A stretch of DNA of 48,448 bases from Sulfurimonas sp. (lineage in GTDB: Bacteria; Campylobacterota; Campylobacteria; Campylobacterales; Sulfurimonadaceae): the NCBI GenBank assembly GCA_027064045.1, contig JAMOQK010000031.1:1-48448 (forward strand), written 5' to 3'. How positions within the stretch are numbered: position 1 is the stretch's first letter; every line of letters starts with the position of its first letter. Position numbers and translations under genes: made by a program. Below, piece by piece: positions 44,662 to 48,448 of this stretch. The notes beneath the pieces were generated by a model that was not told the DNA's origin, did not search any database, and saw only the letters and a list, made by a program, of their open reading frames with translations.

Positions 44662-45471
44662 CTATGCCACCTCGCATAACATTTTTTCTTTAGCATTTCT
44701 ATACATTTCTCGAGAGATTTCAAAGCCATAACAGTGTCTATTTAATTCTGCACACGCTCTTAGTGTTGATGCACTTCCAGCACATGGGTCAATTACAACA
44801 TCACCCTCATCTGTAAAAATTCTAATAAGCTCTGCAAGTACGGCAATAGGTTTTTGTGTTGGGTGTAACTTAGGATAGGCTTTACCATCTTTTTTCCAGT
44901 GAAACCAGTTAAAAACCATTTTTCCGTTATTGTTAAACTTTGGAAGTTTCTCTCTGTAAAGCACAACAGCATACTCAGTTGCCCCTACTACTTTCATATT
45001 TGCTTTTAGCACTTGAGGCGAATAATCTTTTATAAAAGTAATCGGATAGTTATTTTTAAAGCCGTATTTTTCGCCATATTTTATGACTGTTTGCATTTGT
45101 TCAAACGCACAAAAGACAATCATTGCTGGAGCTTTCCCTACCTCTTTCGGCTCTTTTTTGAGTAACTTAGAACAGAAGTGCATATACTCTGCAATGTTAA
45201 AACTGTAGTCGCTATTAAAAAACGCCTTACCTGCTTTTTCACTCTCTCCGTTCTTGTTGTCTCCGTCTTTGTACCACTCTGTACTTGACGCGTAAGCATT
45301 TATCCCTAGGTTGTATGGAATATCAGCGATAACGAGCTGTGCTTTAGGTATGTTGTAGCGTTTAAAGTTTTGAAAATTGTCGTTATATAATTCAATCTTT
45401 GTGCTTTCATCCACAAATAAATTCACGCTTGAAATACTATTTTTCTTTTTTGTTTCAAATAAATTGCTCAT
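44662..45471 (-). CDS. DNA methyltransferase (beta-class), second
   Basis: 269 residues. Motif IV reads ADIPYNLG (Asp50-Tyr53, DIPY instead of DPPY) near the N terminus, and motif I DPCAGSAST is near residue 230, preceded by LHPTQKP. Not a copy of the 43608 enzyme; spacing and motifs differ. Probably another self-protection methylase with its own target. ATG start. Confidence 0.85.
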   Translation of the reverse strand: MSNLFETKKKNSISSVNLFVDESTKIELYNDNFQNFKRYNIPKAQLVIADIPYNLGINAYASSTEWYKDGDNKNGESEKAGKAFFNSDYSFNIAEYMHFCSKLLKKEPKEVGKAPAMIVFCAFEQMQTVIKYGEKYGFKNNYPITFIKDYSPQVLKANMKVVGATEYAVVLYREKLPKFNNNGKMVFNWFHWKKDGKAYPKLHPTQKPIAVLAELIRIFTDEGDVVIDPCAGSASTLRACAELNRHCYGFEISREMYRNAKEKMLCEVA

Positions 45472-45473
45472 CC

Positions 45474-45644
45474 CTAAAACCCCTCTGCTATTTTCTTGCC
45501 GTCAAGTATCAAATTATTGACGATTGTTAATTTCTTCCCTGCAAACGCACTCTTTCTTTTTTCAATTCCCATCTCCTCAACAAGATAATCAACCACTGTG
45601 CTACTGTTAGTCGCTGCTGTTATTGCTTTTTGTAGGTTTGTCAT
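45474..45644 (-). CDS. Small phage protein, 56 residues
   Basis: Starts MTNLQKAITAATNSSTVVDY. ATG overlaps the TAA of the replication protein gene by one base (TAATG) behind a strong GGAGGTGG site, and it ends two bases from the methyltransferase start region. Mixed helical, no family recognised. The site and overlap argue that it is real. Confidence 0.65.
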   Translation of the reverse strand: MTNLQKAITAATNSSTVVDYLVEEMGIEKRKSAFAGKKLTIVNNLILDGKKIAEGF

Positions 45645-46495
45645 TATGCCACCTCCATATCAGTTAGAAAAACAAGCTCTTTCTTTGCTATTTTTTCTAA
45701 ATATCTTGCATAGTTTAGTTTATACTTAGCACCTGTAACCGCTTCAAATACTTCATCTTTAAATGTTCCATCAACAAAGCTTCCTTGAATTTTTACGCTT
45801 ATATTTTTTGGTAAGTACGATAAATATAATTCCTCTTTGATGAACTTTGCTAGTCCTACTGTTTTTTTGTCTTCTGGATTAAAATATCTCTTGTAGGCAT
45901 AGGCAATTACTTCAATATCAAACATCTCTTTAACTTTTAAATATTCCTGATAAGCTGTTTCTTTTTTCCCTAAATATTTCTTACTCGTAGATAGTCTTAA
46001 CTCTGAAAAATATCTAAAAAAATTAATATCTAAATGACAAGATAATTGCTCTTGTTCTGGCTCTTGGTTTTGAGTGCTTTTATTGTTGTTGTATTGTTTA
46101 TTATTTATACTTAGTTCTGCTATCGTTCTGCTATCGTTCTGCACCTCTTCACCAAACTCCGTATTTTCGGTAGTTGTGGGGGATAAAATCGTTCTGCTAT
46201 CGTTCTGCAATCGTTCTGCTGTTTTTGCTGAATTTTGATGTATGTTATTGAAATTTTGAGTGTTTTTTTCCATCCAATATTGATGATGTTTTTCAATCGC
46301 ATCTTTAAAATCTTTAGTCCATTTATGAGCATTAGATTTTGATAAATTCCAACTTTTAGCATAAAAAGAAATTGAATTTGAAACACCATTATCTAAATCT
46401 AAACAGTACTCCATAAATGCTCTTGCTTTTTCTCTTTTGTCCTCATTCTGCAATTGTATTGCATACTCTTTAGGCATAGTCATATAAGCACTCAT
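45644..46495 (-). CDS. Phage replication protein carrying iterons in its gene
   Basis: 283 residues. The N-terminal 75 residues look like a helix-turn-helix part (SFYAKSWNLSKSNAHKWTKD, about 43-62). A low-complexity Asn/Gln/Ser/Thr linker (about 75-150) has QNDSRTI twice, then a helical C-terminal part follows (about 155-283). A lambda-O-like or DnaD-like initiator is the best guess, from its place beside the helicase and the repeats in its linker-coding DNA. ATG overlaps the helicase stop by one base. Confidence 0.65.
   Translation of the reverse strand: MSAYMTMPKEYAIQLQNEDKREKARAFMEYCLDLDNGVSNSISFYAKSWNLSKSNAHKWTKDFKDAIEKHHQYWMEKNTQNFNNIHQNSAKTAERLQNDSRTILSPTTTENTEFGEEVQNDSRTIAELSINNKQYNNNKSTQNQEPEQEQLSCHLDINFFRYFSELRLSTSKKYLGKKETAYQEYLKVKEMFDIEVIAYAYKRYFNPEDKKTVGLAKFIKEELYLSYLPKNISVKIQGSFVDGTFKDEVFEAVTGAKYKLNYARYLEKIAKKELVFLTDMEVA
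46111..46220 (-). repeat. Six 11-bp iterons, candidate replication origin
   Basis: Units ATCGTTCTGC(T/A) at 46122, 46133, 46188, 46199 and 46210, plus a weaker one (TTAGTTCTGCT) at 46111. The two groups of three are separated so that all starts fall on an 11-base grid (unit 3 to unit 4 is 55 bases). A very AT-rich stretch (46070-46110) adjoins the first group, suitable for strand opening. This is the layout of lambda ori inside gene O. Confidence 0.65.
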
Positions 46496-47697
46496 CAGAT
46501 AACCTCCATAGATACAGTAGGCGTATCGTTTAATGATGATGTGTAAGATGTTTCATATAAGGCTGGTTTGTGTTGTTGTAGCTTTAATATCTTAGGATTA
46601 AAATATACTTCTTGTTTAAATTCATTTCCGTTTTGTCTGTTTTTCTCACAAATAAAATATCTTTTATGCTCATCATCTTTATCTTTTTGTAAAAAGAACA
46701 TAATGTCAGCATCATAATCTGCATCGCCTGACCCTTTTACTGCCATACGGTTACTTTTTAAGTCCTCGTTGCTTATTTGCACGATTAAGATGATGATAAT
46801 ATCAAGCTCCACACACAACTTAGATAGTTTACTTGTTATATCTGCTATCTGCTCGTGTCGTTTTCCTGTATGATGCTTGTTTGTGAGTTTCATAAGGCTA
46901 TCAATAGTAAAAAACTTTACTCCTGATTTTGCTAGATATTTTGTATTTCTTTGAATATCTGAAATATCCCTGCCCTTGTCAAGTATCAAGATATTATCTT
47001 GTTGCAGTTGTGTTAAATTTGCCTTTTTACTTCTTTGAGCAATTTTCCATATTGGCATCTCAAAACTAAAAAAAGCACTTTTAAACCCTTGTGATACATT
47101 AAACAAAAACTGCAAACTAAAAGCCGTTTTTCCTGCTCCCTTTGCACCACCTAACATTATCAACTGGCTTAGTTCCAGCCCACCATTGAAATAGTTATCT
47201 ACAAGTGCAATACCTGTTTCATATTTTGGCTTATTTGGCATATTGTCGTAGTCTGTTATTGCTTGAGATAACTTTTGCGGTTCGTAATTTGTTGGTGCTT
47301 CTAATTCTTCTTGTGATTTGTTAATTATCTCTAGTTTTTGAGATAGTGATAACTCATTATTTTTTAAATCAAGTGATAATTTTAAGAGCTTTCTTTGTCT
47401 TGACAACTCTAAAATCTGCTTTTCATATTCTGTAATATTAAAAATAGGACTTTTAATCATTATTTCACACATTACCTGCTCATCAAAGCTCTTATCTTTA
47501 ACTAATACAGCTTTAATAAACTCTTCATCTATCGGCTTGTCATTTTCATAAAGAACTTTCATTGCTCTAAAAATGTTTTGATGAGTTACTAGATAAAAGT
47601 CTTCTACATTTAGCTGTGTATCTTCTATTTTTATTGGGTCATATAAAATACTACTAAGTACGCTTTGCTCTAAACTAACATTGTAATACTCATTCAT
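46495..47697 (-). CDS. Replicative DNA helicase, DnaB-like
   Basis: 400 residues. N-terminal DnaB domain (EQSVLSSILYDP..., about 9-80), linker, then the RecA-like core with Walker A GGAKGAGKT (183-191), SFEMP (about 212) and DSDADYDADIMFFLQK-type H3/H4 segments (GSGDADYDADIM near 325). Hexameric helicase that unwinds phage DNA. ATG start; overlaps the replication protein gene. Confidence 0.9.
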   Translation of the reverse strand: MNEYYNVSLEQSVLSSILYDPIKIEDTQLNVEDFYLVTHQNIFRAMKVLYENDKPIDEEFIKAVLVKDKSFDEQVMCEIMIKSPIFNITEYEKQILELSRQRKLLKLSLDLKNNELSLSQKLEIINKSQEELEAPTNYEPQKLSQAITDYDNMPNKPKYETGIALVDNYFNGGLELSQLIMLGGAKGAGKTAFSLQFLFNVSQGFKSAFFSFEMPIWKIAQRSKKANLTQLQQDNILILDKGRDISDIQRNTKYLAKSGVKFFTIDSLMKLTNKHHTGKRHEQIADITSKLSKLCVELDIIIILIVQISNEDLKSNRMAVKGSGDADYDADIMFFLQKDKDDEHKRYFICEKNRQNGNEFKQEVYFNPKILKLQQHKPALYETSYTSSLNDTPTVSMEVI

Positions 47698-47705
47698 CGT
47701 AAAGC

Positions 47706-47921
47706 CTATGATATGTTTTCTCTATCAAGTATCTCTTTTATAAATTCAAGTGTTGCATCGTTTCTTAGATAATCAGCAATAAGTTTTTCTTTTTTCCCAA
47801 GCTGTGTTCTATATCTATTTGCGATTTTTATAAGGTCGGTTGCATTGAACCATCCTGTTTTGTGATTTTGTCTAATAATCCCATCTTTAAATGGTCTCAT
47901 CATAATTTGTGCAGTTTTCAT
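47706..47921 (-). CDS. KilA-N-like domain protein, short
   Basis: 71 residues from the ATG at 47921, which has AGGGG seven bases upstream. A longer open frame starts at 48020 but would include the operator and promoter. The pattern GIIRQNHKTGWFNATDLIKIAN (about 13-34) is the start of the KilA-N DNA-binding domain; only this N-terminal part is present. Possibly a regulator or a truncated antirepressor-like protein. Ends eight bases before the helicase start. Confidence 0.65.
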   Translation of the reverse strand: MKTAQIMMRPFKDGIIRQNHKTGWFNATDLIKIANRYRTQLGKKEKLIADYLRNDATLEFIKEILDRENIS

Positions 47922-47943
47922 CTGAAAGCCCCTATTTTGTGTA

Positions 47944-47966
47944 AATATGGGATTTCCCATATTATA
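47944..47966 (-). promoter_or_regulatory. Early promoter with overlapping operator palindrome
   Basis: TATAAT (47961-47966 on the minus strand) overlaps a palindrome with nine-base arms, AATATGGGA and TCCCATATT, and a two-base centre (47944-47963). The arrangement puts the operator over the -10 box and start point, 23 bases before the KilA-N-like ATG. No clear -35 is present. Confidence 0.55.
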
Positions 47967-48063
47967 AAAAGACCTTATTTCTGGAGTGTTATTTATAAAA
48001 GGAGGTAGGCGACACTCCACATGCCAAAACCGCCCACCTTTTATAAATACTTTTGGTCTTTTA

Positions 48064-48090
48064 TTGACACTTAGGAGAAGATGCTATAAT
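48064..48090 (+). promoter_or_regulatory. Rightward sigma-70 promoter
   Basis: TTGACA (48064-48069), 15 bases, then TGC-TATAAT (extended -10, TATAAT at 48085-48090). The spacer is short by two, but both boxes are perfect. It faces right, against all neighbouring genes. Confidence 0.55.
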
Positions 48091-48096
48091 TAGCGT

Positions 48097-48165
48097 TCGC
48101 CTTTGTGCGACAATTTGTTTAGGTTATGGGCTTCGGTCGCCAAACTTTCAGCCCATAGCCTTATT
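48097..48165 (+). ncRNA. Possible small RNA with a strong hairpin
   Basis: Downstream of the rightward promoter there is no open frame on the plus strand. Instead there is an 11-pair stem (GGTTATGGGCT with AGCCCATAGCC, one G-T; 48122-48160) followed by TTATTA. It may be a short regulatory RNA antisense to the early leader, or the hairpin may simply belong to the minus-strand leader. Confidence 0.35.
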
Positions 48166-48193
48166 AGATACCCACGAATGAATATCTATAAAG

Positions 48194-48373
48194 CTACTTC
48201 CTCAAATAAGCTATAAGCTTCCCTATGCCCTCTTTATCAATGATGTTAAATGCTAAGTCAATGATTATCTCTTGTGTCTCTGTTTGGTTATCACTGTCTA
48301 ATTTGTGCATAATCTCTTGGAACTTTTTTGCCATATCGTCTTCAACTTTGAAGTTAAGTGGATAATTTTTCAT
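48194..48373 (-). CDS. Small early phage protein, function unknown
   Basis: 59 residues from the ATG at 48373, which has AAGGA six bases upstream; an ATG at 48379 is also open. Helical, with LDSDNQTETQEIIIDLAF (about 25-42). The short length and position suggest a small regulator, but no family is recognised. Confidence 0.5.
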   Translation of the reverse strand: MKNYPLNFKVEDDMAKKFQEIMHKLDSDNQTETQEIIIDLAFNIIDKEGIGKLIAYLRK

Positions 48374-48385
48374 ATTCATTCCTTC

Positions 48386-48448
48386 TTACTTCCTATTACT
48401 TGATTGTTTAGGAATTTGTTTTGTATCATTGTCTTGTAGGTAGGATTT
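48386..48448 (-). CDS. C-terminal end of a gene cut by the window edge
   Basis: Twenty codons open to the right edge, ending in a TAA at 48386-48388. The polar sequence (DNDTKQIPKQSSNRK at the end) looks like a natural C terminus. Too little is visible to assign a role. Confidence 0.35.
   Translation of the reverse strand, partial: KSYLQDNDTKQIPKQSSNRK

Noticed and set aside
46111-46220. CRISPR array
   Set aside because: Units are 11 bp, mostly directly adjacent, and inside a coding gene; there are no spacers of CRISPR size. No CRISPR array or cas gene is visible in the window.
20227-48448. Mu-like transposable phage
   Set aside because: No MuA/MuB-type transposase, and the terminase, tRNA junction and gene order fit an integrating cos-type phage.

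Overview
The window is AT-rich DNA from a bacterium of the Campylobacterota (Epsilonproteobacteria), most like the Sulfurimonas group of sulfur oxidisers. The basis is the gene content: a malate dehydrogenase next to a monomeric isocitrate dehydrogenase, aconitase B, a long FlgL, a single LolC/E-type permease next to secA, and FtsK. I assigned this from remembered families, not from a search.

Bases 1-20026 are ordinary chromosome. mdh and icd (carbon metabolism, probably the reductive TCA cycle) lie on the minus strand. They are followed by mltG and, head to head with it, a very large AsmA/YhdP-like protein. Then come a lolC/E-type permease and secA in an overlapping pair, lolA divergent from secA, a small unknown gene, acnB, a DUF3820-like gene overlapping ftsK, and flgL behind a sigma-54 promoter. 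A nine-base word, GGCATGTGG, occurs eight times in this part, twice as an inverted pair downstream of icd. It looks like a DNA-uptake or similar genome-wide signal.

A tRNA-Leu(CAA) gene (20027-20111) marks the junction with a prophage that fills the rest of the window and runs off the right edge. All convincing phage genes are on the minus strand, so transcription runs from right to left. Order from right to left: small early genes with an operator-like palindrome and a KilA-N-like protein; a DnaB-type helicase and a replication protein whose gene carries six 11-bp iterons (likely the origin); two DNA methyltransferases; a VRR-NUC nuclease and a decayed second copy; a ParB-like protein; a truncated homing-endonuclease-like ORF; a gpZ-like protein; small and large terminase; lambda-type head genes (portal, protease/scaffold, decoration protein, capsid E); P2-type contractile tail and baseplate genes (V, W, J, I, fibre, sheath, tube, E/E' with a -1 frameshift, tape measure, U, X, D); and a lysis cassette next to the tRNA. 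The phage is thus a lambda-head/P2-tail myophage. Its integrase and main repressor are not in the window.

The most striking items are: (1) a 343-residue intein interrupting the ATP-binding loop of the large terminase, with all the hallmarks of a class 3 intein and a half-degenerate LAGLIDADG endonuclease; (2) a 46-bp palindromic element present twice in the phage head genes, in the same reading frame, as if it inserts into coding sequence; (3) two matching late-promoter modules 14 kb apart with a shared 29-bp upstream element at fixed spacing from the -10 box; (4) iterons phased on an 11-bp grid inside the replication gene; (5) a cluster of GTTAAC sites in and just before the small terminase gene.
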